From NCBI RefSeq assembly GCF_026341775.1, contig NZ_JAPEOB010000002.1, positions 868,001 to 932,000 on the forward strand: a stretch of 64,000 nucleotides of DNA. Direction: 5' to 3'. Every line of letters starts with the position of its first letter. The stretch's first letter is position 1. Positions 36,497 to 45,291 of the stretch are shown here, piece after piece. The stretch is from Streptomyces sp. NBC_00654. GTDB lineage: Bacteria; Actinomycetota; Actinomycetes; Streptomycetales; Streptomycetaceae. The notes beneath the pieces are model-generated. The model did no database searches, had not been told where the DNA came from, and saw only the letters and a program-made list of their open reading frames with translations. Made by a program: the position numbers and the translations under genes.

Positions 36497-36518
36497 CCCG
36501 GGGCCGTGTTTCCGTGCG

Positions 36519-36626
36519 CGCGCCGACAGGTGCCCGCACGCCGGCCGATGCCCGCACGCCGACGGGCGTCGTACGACGACCGATGGCCGTACACCGACAG
36601 ATGTCCCGTTCGCCGACAGGTGCCCG
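36519..36626 (+). repeat. Degenerate 18-bp tandem repeat, six copies
   Basis: Consensus approximately YACGCCGACAGATGCCCG, with units starting at 36519, 36537, 36555, 36572, 36590 and 36609. Two of the units are 17 or 19 bases long. It fills the gap between the DeoR gene and the SRPBCC gene. Confidence 0.75.
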
Positions 36627-36686
36627 TACGGGGACCCGGCCGCTGCCGGAAGATTCCGCTCGGCTCGCCGTATGCCCCGGGCGTCC

Positions 36687-36692
36687 TAGAAT
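36687..36692 (+). promoter_or_regulatory. Probable -10 box of a leaderless SRPBCC gene
   Basis: TAGAAT lies 6 bases before GTG 36699, with no Shine-Dalgarno sequence. The AT-rich patch is conspicuous in this GC-rich context. Confidence 0.55.
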
Positions 36693-36698
36693 TCATGT

Positions 36699-37151
36699 GT
36701 GGCCGTCTTCCGGATCGAGCGCTTCACTCCCCTTCCCGCCGCCGAGTCCTGGCGGCGGGTGACCGACTGGGAACGGCACGGCACGCATGTCCCGCTCACC
36801 TCGGTGACCGTCCCGACTGGGCTGCCGACCGCGAGGGGCACTCTGTTCGTGGCCCGGACGGGCATGGGCCCGCTGGGCTTCGACGATCCGATGGAAGTGG
36901 TGCGGTGGACTCCGCCGGCCGTCGGGCGTGCCGGGGTCTGCAGACTGGAGAAACGGGGGTCGGTGGTGCTGGGCCGGGCCTCGATCGATGTGCTGCCGAC
37001 CAATTCCGGATCCCATGTGGTGTGGGTGGAGGAGTTGCACGTCCGGCTGCTGCCGGGCTGGGGAGACCCCTTGCTCGCCTCGTGCGGGCGACGGGTGTTC
37101 GGCGGGGTCCTCGACCATCTGCTCGACGACCCGGTCCAGTGGGACCGCTGA
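36699..37151 (+). CDS. SRPBCC-fold (polyketide cyclase/START-like) protein
   Basis: 150 residues. It begins 'FRIERFTPLPAAESWRRVTD', the usual first strand and helix of the SRPBCC lipid/small-molecule-binding fold, and ends in the long C-terminal helix 'RVFGGVLDHLLDDP'. No catalytic residue can be assigned. Function unknown; these proteins often bind hydrophobic ligands. Confidence 0.78.
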   Translation: MAVFRIERFTPLPAAESWRRVTDWERHGTHVPLTSVTVPTGLPTARGTLFVARTGMGPLGFDDPMEVVRWTPPAVGRAGVCRLEKRGSVVLGRASIDVLPTNSGSHVVWVEELHVRLLPGWGDPLLASCGRRVFGGVLDHLLDDPVQWDR

Positions 37152-37281
37152 GGGACCTGCCCGCTCCTCCGTACCGGCACCCGTGCCGGATCCGCCCACC
37201 GCGGCGGCACCATCCCATGTCGCCCGGGAAACGGGAGATACGGCGCGGGACGGAAGTGGCGATGCCTGGCAGGCCGTACGA

Positions 37282-37291
37282 ACCGATCGGT
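37282..37291. promoter_or_regulatory. Palindrome ACCGATCGGT in the promoter region of the second SRPBCC gene
   Basis: A 10-bp perfect palindrome followed by an AT-richer stretch (TCTATTGGTACAGACATCTG), about 80 bases before the start. It resembles half of a TetR-type operator, but no regulator gene is adjacent. Confidence 0.35.
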
Positions 37292-37371
37292 CTATTGGTA
37301 CAGACATCTGGTTGGCGGACGGCTATGGTATGCCCCGCCCGTCCGCCGCCGATCGCCCGGGAGGTGCGTTC

Positions 37372-37851
37372 ATGGCACGCCGACTCCGTACCGTGGGACT
37401 GGACTTCACCGAGTCCGCGCCGCTGCGCCTGGTCTTCGCCGCCGAAGTGGCCGCACCCCCCGACGCCGTGTACCGGGCGCTGGCCGACGACGTGGAGGCC
37501 TGGCCCCGCTGGTTCACCGCGGTGACCAGTGCCGCGTCCACCGACGCGGGGGCGGGCCGGGAGGTACGGCTCAAGGGCGGCACGCTGCTGCGCGAGACGA
37601 TCGTCGCGGCGGAACCCGACGAGCGGTACGCCTACCGGGTCGACGACGCCAACGCACCCGGTCTCACCGCCCTGTTGGAGGAGTGGCGGCTCACCCCCGC
37701 CGGGACCGGCACGCATGTCCAGTGGACGTTCGCCGCCGACGGGAGCGCGCTGTTCCGGTTCGCGCTCGGGCTGGGCCGCGCCGGGGTGGGCCGCTCGTTC
37801 CGCGGCGCCGTGCGCCGGCTCGACAAGCGGCTGGCGGGGGCACCGGCCTGA
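37372..37851 (+). CDS. SRPBCC-fold protein
   Basis: 159 residues from ATG 37372, with GGGAGG 8 bases upstream. Fold landmarks: 'LRLVFAAEVAAPPDAVYRAL', 'VEAWPRWFTAVTSA' and C-terminal helix 'SFRGAVRRLDKRLA'. It is the second SRPBCC protein in a row, only distantly similar to the first. Ligand unknown. Confidence 0.8.
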   Translation: MARRLRTVGLDFTESAPLRLVFAAEVAAPPDAVYRALADDVEAWPRWFTAVTSAASTDAGAGREVRLKGGTLLRETIVAAEPDERYAYRVDDANAPGLTALLEEWRLTPAGTGTHVQWTFAADGSALFRFALGLGRAGVGRSFRGAVRRLDKRLAGAPA

Positions 37852-37933
37852 GAGCGGCGCAGCACCCCGGCGCACCGGCTCCCGCACCGGCTCCCCGGTG
37901 TCCCGGCGCGCGGTGTCCCGGCGCCCGGGACGG

Positions 37934-39067
37934 TCAGCCGGACCAGCTTCCCGTACCGAGGAATCGCTCGATGGTCTCGGTGTACGGGGCGATGTCCAGG
38001 CCCTGTTCCCTCAGCCAGCTGTCGGAGTAGTACTTGTCGAGGTAGCGGTCGCCCGGGTCGCAGAGCAGCGTGACGATGCTGCCGGTGCGCCCCTGCTCCA
38101 CCATCTCGGCGACCAGCTTGAGCGCGCTCCACAGGCCGGTGCCCGTCGAACCGCCCGCCTTTCGTCCGATAGCACGCTCCAGCGCGCGTACGGCGGCGAC
38201 GCTGGCGGCGTCGGGCACCTTCATCATCCGGTCGATGGCGCCCGGCACGAAGCTCGGCTCCATACGGGGCCTGCCGATGCCCTCGATACGGGAGCCGCAG
38301 TCGCTGGTGGCCAGCGGGTTGTGCTGGGTCCAGCCGTCGAAGAAACAGGAGTTCTCCGGGTCGGGCACACAGATCCGGGTGTCGTGCTGCATGTAGTGGA
38401 CGTAGCGGGCGATGGTCGCCGAGGTGCCGCCGGTCCCGGCCGTGGCGACGATCCAGGCGGGTTCCGGATACCGCTCCAGCCGCAGCTGCTGGTAGATCGA
38501 CTCCGCGATGTTGTTGTTGCCCCGCCAGTCGGTGGCCCGCTCCGCGTAGGTGAACTGGTCCATGTAGTGTCCACCGGTCTCGGCGGCGAGAGCCGCGGAC
38601 TCCTCGTAGATCTTCCACGACGCGTCGACGAAGTGGCACTGTCCGCCGTGGAATTCGATCAGGCGGCACTTCTCCGGGCTGGTGGTGCGCGGCATCACGG
38701 CGATGAACGGCACGCCGATCAGTTTCGCGAAGTACGCCTCCGAGACGGCGGTCGAGCCGCTGGACGCCTCGATGACCGGCTTGCCCCGGCGGATCCAGCC
38801 GTTGCAGAGCCCGTAGAGGAACAGGGAACGGGCCAGCCGGTGCTTGAGACTGCCCGTGGGGTGTGTGGACTCGTCCTTGAGGTAGAGGTCGATGCCCCAC
38901 TGCTCGGGCAGCGGGAAGCGCAGCAGATGGGTGTCGGCCGAGCGGTTCGCGTCGGCCTGGACCTTGCGTACGGCTTCCTTGAGCCAGGCCCGGTACTCCG
39001 GGTCGCTGCGGTCGATGTCCAGGGTCGCCGTGGCCCCACTGTCACGCCCGTGCTCACTGGTGTCCAT
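37934..39067 (-). CDS. PLP-dependent cysteine synthase-family enzyme, Cds1-like cysteine desulfhydrase
   Basis: 377 residues of the fold-type II cysteine synthase/cystathionine beta-synthase family. The PLP lysine is Lys75 in '[19 protein letters not shown]'. The phosphate-binding loop is '[14 protein letters not shown]' and the substrate loop '[20 protein letters not shown]'. The HPTGSLK form and the long C-terminal region resemble mycobacterial Cds1, which degrades L-cysteine to sulfide, pyruvate and ammonia, rather than CysK. GAGGAGG lies upstream of the ATG. Confidence 0.85.
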   Translation of the reverse strand: MDTSEHGRDSGATATLDIDRSDPEYRAWLKEAVRKVQADANRSADTHLLRFPLPEQWGIDLYLKDESTHPTGSLKHRLARSLFLYGLCNGWIRRGKPVIEASSGSTAVSEAYFAKLIGVPFIAVMPRTTSPEKCRLIEFHGGQCHFVDASWKIYEESAALAAETGGHYMDQFTYAERATDWRGNNNIAESIYQQLRLERYPEPAWIVATAGTGGTSATIARYVHYMQHDTRICVPDPENSCFFDGWTQHNPLATSDCGSRIEGIGRPRMEPSFVPGAIDRMMKVPDAASVAAVRALERAIGRKAGGSTGTGLWSALKLVAEMVEQGRTGSIVTLLCDPGDRYLDKYYSDSWLREQGLDIAPYTETIERFLGTGSWSG

Positions 39068-39249
39068 CAGCGCGTGCCTCCTCGTGTCATCGCTGTTGCC
39101 CACCCACCACGATATTCCCCCCACCTGCGCAAACATTGACTTTGATGACCCATAGCACTGCCTTGGTGTTGACCGGTGGGGCGGTTGTGGCGCGCGACGC
39201 CGCCGGAGCGCGATTCGGTCCGGATGCCACCTGGCGAATCCGGCTCGGT

Positions 39250-39266
39250 TTGGGCAGACTGCCCAA
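39250..39266 (+). promoter_or_regulatory. Palindrome TTGGGCAG-A-CTGCCCAA ahead of a small gene
   Basis: A perfect 8+1+8 inverted repeat ending 33 bases before the ATG at 39300. It could be an operator or a 5'-UTR hairpin. Confidence 0.5.
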
Positions 39267-39299
39267 GCAGGAGTCGGTACGAAGGGGGGCGAAGCCACA

Positions 39300-39617
39300 A
39301 TGGCGGACGTCGAGTTCAGTGCGACCGGGGTCAGGATCGAGCGATGGACCAGGTCGCTCACCAATGCCGGACAGGTGATCGTCAAGGACGGCCGGGTGGC
39401 TCTTCTGACGAGCAATGGGCGCGAGATCGACAGCGCCCCGCTGGGGACGGTGAGTGCGGGCAAACGCTGGTTCGCGGCCGCCGATTCGGCGATCGCGCGG
39501 GTCAACGGGGTGCGGTACAGGCTGACGATGGGCCAGCGCAGCCACCTGCGGGACGGCGCGGCTCCCGTGAGCCGGTTCCTGGAGGTGCTGGGCAGCACGG
39601 GTGGCCGACGCGGCTGA
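39300..39617 (+). CDS. Small conserved protein of unknown function
   Basis: 105 residues, starting at ATG 39300 with GAAGGGGGG upstream. The protein is beta-rich ('[17 protein letters not shown]', '[20 protein letters not shown]', '[13 protein letters not shown]'), with no TM segment, and resembles a compact PH-like or sandwich domain. I do not know its function. Confidence 0.65.
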   Translation: MADVEFSATGVRIERWTRSLTNAGQVIVKDGRVALLTSNGREIDSAPLGTVSAGKRWFAAADSAIARVNGVRYRLTMGQRSHLRDGAAPVSRFLEVLGSTGGRRG

Positions 39618-39812
39618 GCCGGAGCCGGCGAGGCCCGGCGACGGCCCGAGCGGGCCGGAGGAGGTGAAGGGCGGCCGGCGGGGATCCGTCGGCCGGGCAC
39701 CGCGAGTTGCGGCGCGGTAACCCCTGGTCCACTCTGGAGATACGTCACTGATGGTGTACCGGTGGTGACACTGTGATCCAGTCCGCCGGCCGGCAGCATT
39801 CAGGACGCGCAG

Positions 39813-39848
39813 CAGTCCCAGCAGTCCCAGCAGTCCCAGCAGTCCCAG
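39813..39848 (+). repeat. Four perfect 9-bp tandem repeats (CAGTCCCAG)
   Basis: Head-to-tail identical 9-mers lie about 85 bases before the start of the ATPase gene. On the plus strand they read Q-S-Q or P-S-S type tripeptides; on the minus strand a Leu-Leu-Gly run. No ribosome site connects them to a real gene. The 316-bp gap 39618-39933 holds nothing else recognisable. Confidence 0.85.
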
Positions 39849-39933
39849 CAAAAGCAGACCAGAAACAGCAGCCAGCCACATGCTGGATCCGTTCCTTCGT
39901 CTTCTTCCGGACCTATTTCGGGGAGTCGCAGCC

Positions 39934-40452
39934 GTGATCAGCGAGCCAAGCAGGCACTGCACGGTGGAGCTCCAGGCCCTGCCGTCGCGGATCGGTCAGG
40001 TCCGCAGAATCATCTCGGCGCAACTGCGCTACTGGCATCTCGATCCTCTGATCGACCAGGCAGCACTGGGCGTCACCGAACTGCTGACCAATGTCCACCG
40101 GCACGCACAGCCGGACAAGTCATGCACCGTCGAGATCGAGCTGCTGCTCGACCGGCTGACGGTCTCCGTCCACGACCACGACCCACGGCTGCCCACCGTG
40201 AACGACGCGGACTCCTTCGCCACCTCGGGCCGGGGCCTGGCCCTGATCGCCGCGGTCAGCGAGAGCTGGGGTGTACGGCCGAGCGGCCGGTCCGGCAAGG
40301 CCGTCTGGTTCACCTTGCCGGCGCCGTCCGACACCTCCACCCTGCCACCGCTCCCGGTGTACGGGTCGATGACCGACGGGCCGTTCGGTGCCGAGCGCAC
40401 CGGCCCCGCAGCGGCGGTCGCGGTCCCCGTACGGCCCGCCGTCGTCGGCTGA
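39934..40452 (+). CDS. Anti-sigma-factor-type ATP-binding protein (HATPase_c_2)
   Basis: 172 residues from GTG 39934, with GGGGAG 8 bases upstream. A GHKL ATPase of the RsbW-like serine kinase type: N box 'ALGVTELLTNVHRHAQP', then 'LTVSVHDHDPRLP' (G1 region) and 'SGRGLALIAAVSESWGV' (G2), ending with a low-complexity Pro/Ala tail. Streptomycetes have many such proteins controlling alternative sigma factors or anti-anti-sigma partners; no partner gene is adjacent. Confidence 0.87.
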   Translation: MISEPSRHCTVELQALPSRIGQVRRIISAQLRYWHLDPLIDQAALGVTELLTNVHRHAQPDKSCTVEIELLLDRLTVSVHDHDPRLPTVNDADSFATSGRGLALIAAVSESWGVRPSGRSGKAVWFTLPAPSDTSTLPPLPVYGSMTDGPFGAERTGPAAAVAVPVRPAVVG

Positions 40453-40460
40453 CCGCACGG

Positions 40461-40490
40461 GGAGCGGCCCGCCGTCGGGCGGGCCGCTCC
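40461..40490. terminator. Bidirectional terminator
   Basis: Perfect 13-bp arms (GGAGCGGCCCGCC and complement) around a GTCG loop, between the convergent ATPase and SHOCT genes. Confidence 0.9.
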
Positions 40491-40521
40491 GGCCGCTCCA
40501 TCCGCTACGCGCGGTCTTCCG

Positions 40522-40815
40522 TCATACCGCACCGCCCTTGGAGGCGGGGCCGAACTGCTCGTCCAGGACGGAGAGCCGGCGCCAGTACTCGTCCTCGTCG
40601 ATCTCGCCCGTCGCGAAGCGGCGGCCCAGCAGGGCTATCGGCGAGGGCTCGCCGGGAGCGTTGTGCAGGGGCCGGGCGGCCTGCCAGGGGCCGCGTCGGC
40701 CGCGCCACACGGTGCGCCGCAGCAGGGTGACGGCGCCGACGACGACCGCCGCCCAAATGATCGGGAAGAGGAGGATCCAGGGTCCGGGTCCGCCGTTGTA
40801 CGCCAGGGTGTTCAT
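40522..40815 (-). CDS. SHOCT-domain small membrane protein
   Basis: 97 residues. One N-terminal TM helix ('PWILLFPIIWAAVVVGAVTLL'-like), a basic cytoplasmic linker and a C-terminal SHOCT motif 'LLGRRFATGEIDEDEYWRRL'. These short C-terminal oligomerisation motifs occur in many actinobacterial membrane proteins. Function unknown. Confidence 0.85.
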   Translation of the reverse strand: MNTLAYNGGPGPWILLFPIIWAAVVVGAVTLLRRTVWRGRRGPWQAARPLHNAPGEPSPIALLGRRFATGEIDEDEYWRRLSVLDEQFGPASKGGAV

Positions 40816-41046
40816 CTTCGGTCAGCTCCCTCGTGCAGGGGGTGTTGTCGTGCTTTCCTGACGCTTACGAGAATGTCCCCGGCAGGGGGTCCGGGGCGTC
40901 GTACGGCCGGCGGCAGTGTGTGTACCCCCTCGGGAGCAGTCGGCGCACTCCCGGCTGCTCCCCCGCCCCCCTCCCTCCCGCCGCTCCCGGTCGACGTGGC
41001 AGTCCGCGGCCCGCTCCCCCTCGTCCTCCGTACCGCACGGGAGCGG

Positions 41047-42261
41047 TCAGGCGAGGGCGGCGAGCGGGTCGTCGAGCACCGGCTGCCAGGCCAGCTCGGC
41101 GGCGCCCACCAGGCTGTTGTGGGAGAGGGTGCAGGACAGGATCGGCACACTGCCGCTGCGCCCCCAGAGGCTGCGGTCGGCGACGACGGCGCGCAGCCGC
41201 TCCGGGTCGGCTTCGAGCAGGTCCCGGTGCAGCCCGCCCAGGATGATGCGGTCCGGGTTGAGGATGTTGACCAGACCGGCGAGGCCGAGACCGAGCCGGT
41301 CGATCAGCTCCTCGGCGGCGTTCCGCACGTCGGCGTCCTCGTACTCCGTACGCAGCAGGTTTCCGGCCTGCTTCAGCAGTGACTCCTCCGGCCCCGGCTC
41401 CCGGCGGGCGGCGGTGAGAAAGGCCAGCGGATCCGTTTCGACGTCGAGGCAGCCACGTCCGCCGCAGTGACAGGGGCGCCCCTCCGGGTTCACCGTGAGA
41501 TGCCCCACTTCCAGGGCGAGCCCCGAACTCCCGCTGTGCAGGCGGCCGTCGAGCACCAGGGCGCCGCCGACACCGCGGTGTCCGGTGGCGACGCAGAGCA
41601 GATGCTGCGCCCCGCGCCCCGCGCCGTGCCGGTGCTCCGCGAGCGCGGTGAGGTTGACGTCGTTGCCGGTGAACGCGGGGGCGGTGATGCCCGCCTCGCG
41701 TACGCACGAGGCGAAGATCTCGCGGACCGGCGATCCCGCGGGCCAGGCGATGTGGAGCGGGTTGAGGGCCGTGCCCTCGGGTTCGGCCACCGCCGAGGGC
41801 ACGGCGAGCCCGGCGCCGACGCAGCGCAGCCCGCTCTCTCGCAGCAGCCGGGCGCCCTCCCCGACGACCTCCCCGAGCACCTGCGCGGGGTCGGCCATCA
41901 CGGCGACACAGCCCGGTGCGGTGGCGACGATCCGGCCGCCGAGCCCGACGAGTGCGGCACGGAAGCCGTCCGCGTGCACCTGGGCGGCGAGGGCGACCGG
42001 TCCGGTCTCGCGGACGGCCAGCCGGTGCGAGGGGCGGCCCTGCGAACCGGCCGCGGAACCGGGGCTGGAGTCGACCCGGATGAGCCCGAGCGCTTCCAGT
42101 TCCGCGGCGACCGCGCCGGCGGTGGCACGGGTGACACCGAGCTCCGAGGTGAGCACGGCGCGGGTGGGCGCGCGTCCGGTGTGGACCAGCTCCAGGGCGG
42201 GCCCGAGCGCGCTGCGGCCCCTCTCCAACTTCGTCCGGGTGGTGGTCACCTTGCCGTTCAT
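41047..42261 (-). CDS. ROK-family transcriptional regulator
   Basis: 404 residues. An N-terminal winged helix ('LVHTGRAPTRAVLTSELGVT', 'ATAGAVAAELEALGLIRVD') binds DNA. The ROK sugar-kinase-like domain has 'FTGNDVNLTALAE', 'GVGGALVLDGRLHSG' and the zinc motif 'CHCGGRGCLDVE'. The start is ATG 42261, where the family's 'LERGRSALGPALEL' segment begins shortly after. It diverges from an MFS gene whose promoter contains an inverted repeat, so that transporter is its likely target. Confidence 0.9.
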   Translation of the reverse strand: MNGKVTTTRTKLERGRSALGPALELVHTGRAPTRAVLTSELGVTRATAGAVAAELEALGLIRVDSSPGSAAGSQGRPSHRLAVRETGPVALAAQVHADGFRAALVGLGGRIVATAPGCVAVMADPAQVLGEVVGEGARLLRESGLRCVGAGLAVPSAVAEPEGTALNPLHIAWPAGSPVREIFASCVREAGITAPAFTGNDVNLTALAEHRHGAGRGAQHLLCVATGHRGVGGALVLDGRLHSGSSGLALEVGHLTVNPEGRPCHCGGRGCLDVETDPLAFLTAARREPGPEESLLKQAGNLLRTEYEDADVRNAAEELIDRLGLGLAGLVNILNPDRIILGGLHRDLLEADPERLRAVVADRSLWGRSGSVPILSCTLSHNSLVGAAELAWQPVLDDPLAALA

Positions 42262-42393
42262 GGGGGCGAGTCTCCCATGATCCGGAGGCATTGCCGACGC
42301 CCCGGGGACCGGTGACCGCCACTCCCCCGCTGTCCGCCCACGCATCGCCGGGCGCCCCCGGCAACTGTCTTGCGTCCCTCGGCCGCGCGCCCC

Positions 42394-42425
42394 TATGCTG
42401 AGTTTGTGCCGCAACTAAACAAACT
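42394..42425 (+). promoter_or_regulatory. Promoter and inverted-repeat operator of the MFS gene
   Basis: -10 TATGCT (42394-42399), 6 bases before GTG 42406, with TTGCGT (42370-42375) at an 18-base spacing. The arms AGTTTGT (42401-42407) and ACAAACT (42419-42425) form an inverted repeat over the start codon, placed so that a bound repressor, presumably the divergent ROK protein, would block initiation. Confidence 0.6.
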
Positions 42426-43626
42426 GCGGACGGCCCTGACGGGGGGACTCGGCGAAGACACCGCCCCACCCTCGTCGGCCCGCCTCCGTACCGCGCTGAC
42501 CGTGTTCTTCGCCCTCGACGGTTTCCTCTTCGCCGGCTGGGTGGTCCGTATCCCGGCCATCAAGCAGCAGACCGGCGCCTCCGCCTCCACCCTGGGACTC
42601 GCCCTGCTGGGCGTCTCGGCGGGTGCGGTGATCACCATGATGCTCACCGGCCGGCTCTGCCGCCGCTACGGCAGCCATGCCGTCACCGTGGTCTGCGGAG
42701 TCCTCCTCTCCCTGAGCATCGCGCTTCCCGCGCAGACCCATTCGGCGACCTCGCTCGGCCTGGTGCTGCTGGTCTTCGGCGCCGCCTACGGCGGCATGAA
42801 CGTGGCGATGAACAGCGCCGCGGTCGATCTGGTCGCCGCCCTGCGACGACCGGTGATGCCGAGCTTCCACGCCGCGTTCAGCCTCGGCGGGATGATCGGC
42901 GCCGGGCTCGGCGGGCTGGTCGCGGGCGGACTCTCGCCCGCCACGCACCTCTTCGTCCTGACCGGAGTCGGGCTGGTCGTCACCGCCGCCGTGGGGCCGG
43001 TGCTGCTGCGCCACCCCTCGCGCTCCGCGGCGCCCGCCGCCCCGCGCACCCCTTCGGCCCCGAATCGGCGGCTGGACGGACGGGCCCGCCGGGTCGTCCT
43101 GCTCTTCGGGGTGATCGCCCTGTGCACCGCGTACGGCGAGGGCGCGCTCGCCGACTGGGGCGCGCTGCACCTGGAACAGGATCTCCACGCCCACCCCGGT
43201 CTGGCCGCAGCCGGATACTCGCTCTTCGCCCTGGCCATGACCATCGGCAGGCTCACCGGCACCACGCTGCTCGAACGGCTCGGCCAGACCCGGACGCTCG
43301 TCATGGGCGGCGCGATCGCCGCGGCCGGAATGCTGCTCGGCGCGCTCGCGCCGGCCACCTGGCTCGCCCTCGCCGGCTTCGCCGTCACGGGCCTGGGTCT
43401 CGCCAATATCTTCCCCGTCGCGGTGAGCCGGGCCGGGGAGCTGGCAGGGCCGAGCGGGGTCGCCGCCGCCTCGACGCTCGGCTACGGCGGAATGCTGCTG
43501 GGTCCGCCCGCGATCGGCTTCCTGGCCGACTGGTCCTCCCTGCCGGTGGCTCTGACGACCGTGGCCCTGCTGGCCGCCGCGGCCGCCGCGCTGGGCTACG
43601 GCGCCCGCAACGCGACACACACCTGA
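42406..43626 (+). CDS. MFS transporter
   Basis: 406 residues, 12 TM helices. Helix 1 'ALTVFFALDGFLFAGWVVRI' followed by 'PAIKQQTGAS' and the 'FGAAYGGMNVAMNSAAVDL' segment resemble the FucP/YbjJ-like branch often paired with ROK regulators, suggesting sugar or sugar-derivative transport. GTG 42406 is leaderless. The ROK gene is divergent, 144 bases away. Confidence 0.87.
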   Translation: MPQLNKLRTALTGGLGEDTAPPSSARLRTALTVFFALDGFLFAGWVVRIPAIKQQTGASASTLGLALLGVSAGAVITMMLTGRLCRRYGSHAVTVVCGVLLSLSIALPAQTHSATSLGLVLLVFGAAYGGMNVAMNSAAVDLVAALRRPVMPSFHAAFSLGGMIGAGLGGLVAGGLSPATHLFVLTGVGLVVTAAVGPVLLRHPSRSAAPAAPRTPSAPNRRLDGRARRVVLLFGVIALCTAYGEGALADWGALHLEQDLHAHPGLAAAGYSLFALAMTIGRLTGTTLLERLGQTRTLVMGGAIAAAGMLLGALAPATWLALAGFAVTGLGLANIFPVAVSRAGELAGPSGVAAASTLGYGGMLLGPPAIGFLADWSSLPVALTTVALLAAAAAALGYGARNATHT

Positions 43627-43723
43627 GCGTGCGTACACGTGAGCGATTGAGTAGGTGTACTCAGGCCGGACCGGCTGTCCCGGCGCACGATGGAGGTCTC
43701 GACCATTCACCCGGGAGCCCTCA

Positions 43724-44092
43724 GTGAAGAACCAGCTCGTCAACCACCCGCACCTGCGCGCACTGGTCCGGCTGACCTTCGGCAACGCCGCCTCACTGTG
43801 CTACCTCGCCCTGGTGCTCGCGGCAGCGGTCTTCGTGACCGTGGACACCCTGTTCGTCTCGCACGACGACGCCTCGTTCGCCGGAGTCTGGCTGTTCCTG
43901 CTGGCCGCGCCGACCGTGTTCGTCTTCTTCGTCGGCAGCTCCCTGGCGGGGGCGGAGTCGGGCGGGCCCGCCTGGTTCATGTATCTCGCCCTCGTGGTGT
44001 CGGTACTGGTGCAGTCGCTGGCGCTCGGCTGGTTCGCTCGGCTGCTGCGCCGGGGCGGCGGGGCCCGGTCCGCGCACCCTCAGGGCGTCTGA
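43724..44092 (+). CDS. Small three-TM membrane protein
   Basis: 122 residues from GTG 43724 (GGGAGC upstream). Three hydrophobic helices (about 22-44, 55-75, 82-103) and a basic C-terminal tail. It resembles the streptomycete SCO4225-type membrane protein family. No functional prediction. Confidence 0.68.
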   Translation: MKNQLVNHPHLRALVRLTFGNAASLCYLALVLAAAVFVTVDTLFVSHDDASFAGVWLFLLAAPTVFVFFVGSSLAGAESGGPAWFMYLALVVSVLVQSLALGWFARLLRRGGGARSAHPQGV

Positions 44093-44136
44093 AACCTGCT
44101 CCCCCGAGCCGCCGGGCCCCTGGCACAATCGGCCTC

Positions 44137-44910
44137 ATGGCGATCTCGGAGAACATCGCGGCCCTGGCCGCGGAAGGCCGTCTGCTCGCGGCGGCGGCCG
44201 GAGCGGCGGGTCCGGGCGCCTCGGTCCCCACCTGCCCCGGCTGGCAGGTACGTCATCTGGTGCGGCACACCGGCATGGTGCACCGCTGGGCGGCGGATCT
44301 GGTGACCGAGGGACACAGGAAGTACCGCCCCGGCGACGGTGAGCCGGATCTCGACGGGGAGGAACTGCTCGACTGGTTCCGCGCGGGCCATCGCCATCTG
44401 GTCGAAGCCCTGGAAGCCGCACCCGCCGACCTCGACTGCTGGACGTTCCTGCCCGCGCCCTCACCCCTGGCGTTCTGGGCGCGCCGTCAGCTGCACGAGA
44501 CCACGGTGCACCGGGTCGACGCCGAGTCGGCGCTCGGCGGGCCGCTCACGCCGGTGACCGCGGAGCACGCGCTGGACGGCATCGACGAGTTGCTGACCGG
44601 GTTCCATGCCCGCTCCACGAGCAAGGTGCGCACCGGCACTCCGCGCACCCTGCGGCTGTGGGCCACGGACGCGGCCGACGGAGCCGGGGGACGGACGGAC
44701 GCGGTGTGGACCGTACGGCTGTCCGCCGAGCCGCCGACGGCGGTACGGGAGCACGGGAGCGGCCACCTGCCGCCCGCCGACTGCGAGTTGCGCGGGACGG
44801 CCGAGGGGATCTATCTGACGCTGTGGAACCGGCTGCCGCTCTCCGCCGTCACCCTGACCGGCGACCGCGCGGTGGCGCGGCTGTGGGCGGACCGCTCCGC
44901 GGTCACCTGA
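44137..44910 (+). CDS. Maleylpyruvate isomerase-family (DinB-like) protein
   Basis: 257 residues. The N-terminal DinB-like metal-binding bundle has 'PTCPGWQVRHLVRHTGMVHR' (first His) and 'FWARRQLHETTVHRVDAESA' (HExxxHRxD ligands), as in mycothiol-dependent maleylpyruvate isomerase relatives. The C-terminal SCP2-like domain includes 'ADCELRGTAEGIYLTLWNRL'. Mycothiol is probably the cofactor; the reaction is unknown. Confidence 0.87.
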   Translation: MAISENIAALAAEGRLLAAAAGAAGPGASVPTCPGWQVRHLVRHTGMVHRWAADLVTEGHRKYRPGDGEPDLDGEELLDWFRAGHRHLVEALEAAPADLDCWTFLPAPSPLAFWARRQLHETTVHRVDAESALGGPLTPVTAEHALDGIDELLTGFHARSTSKVRTGTPRTLRLWATDAADGAGGRTDAVWTVRLSAEPPTAVREHGSGHLPPADCELRGTAEGIYLTLWNRLPLSAVTLTGDRAVARLWADRSAVT

Positions 44911-44994
44911 AGCTCCACGAGGAGCGACGCGGAGCCGGCGCGCGGCACCCGGGGGTCCCTTGCCGCCGTCCGGCACCCCTGTGAGAATCCGGGT

Positions 44995-45291
44995 ATGGGG
45001 CGACGCACACAGGCAGACCGGGACGCCATCACCATCGAGATCGGTTACGCGGTGGTGAGCGGTGTCGCGGTCGCCGCGGTCACCTGCGCGGGCATCTACG
45101 TACCGGCCATGTTCCTCGATCTCACGCGCACCGGCGAGCATCTGCTGTTCAAGATCGCCGTGGGGGCCGCCGCCGTGGTGTTCCTCGCCCGGGTCGTCCA
45201 TGTGCTCCGGCGTTTCCCGCGTCCGGCGGAGGGCCGCAGGGTGCCCGACGCTCAGCCCAGCCAACCGGGCCGTACGAGCCCCGACTCATAG
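44995..45291 (+). CDS. Small two-TM membrane protein (DUF6332-like)
   Basis: 98 residues: 'MGRRTQADRDAITIEIGYAV', then two TM helices (about 17-38 and 51-69) and a polar tail. I associate this pattern with DUF6332. Its 3' end overlaps the convergent response regulator gene by 40 bases. Confidence 0.65.
   Translation: MGRRTQADRDAITIEIGYAVVSGVAVAAVTCAGIYVPAMFLDLTRTGEHLLFKIAVGAAAVVFLARVVHVLRRFPRPAEGRRVPDAQPSQPGRTSPDS

Noticed and set aside
36519..36626. Considered as a CRISPR-like array.
   Set aside because: Units are directly adjacent with no spacers and there are no cas genes.
39087..39962. Minus-strand frame with a Leu/Gly-rich hydrophobic stretch that looks like a membrane peptide.
   Set aside because: The hydrophobic run is only the reverse reading of the 9-bp CAGTCCCAG repeat, and the frame lacks a ribosome site and overlaps two genes antisense.
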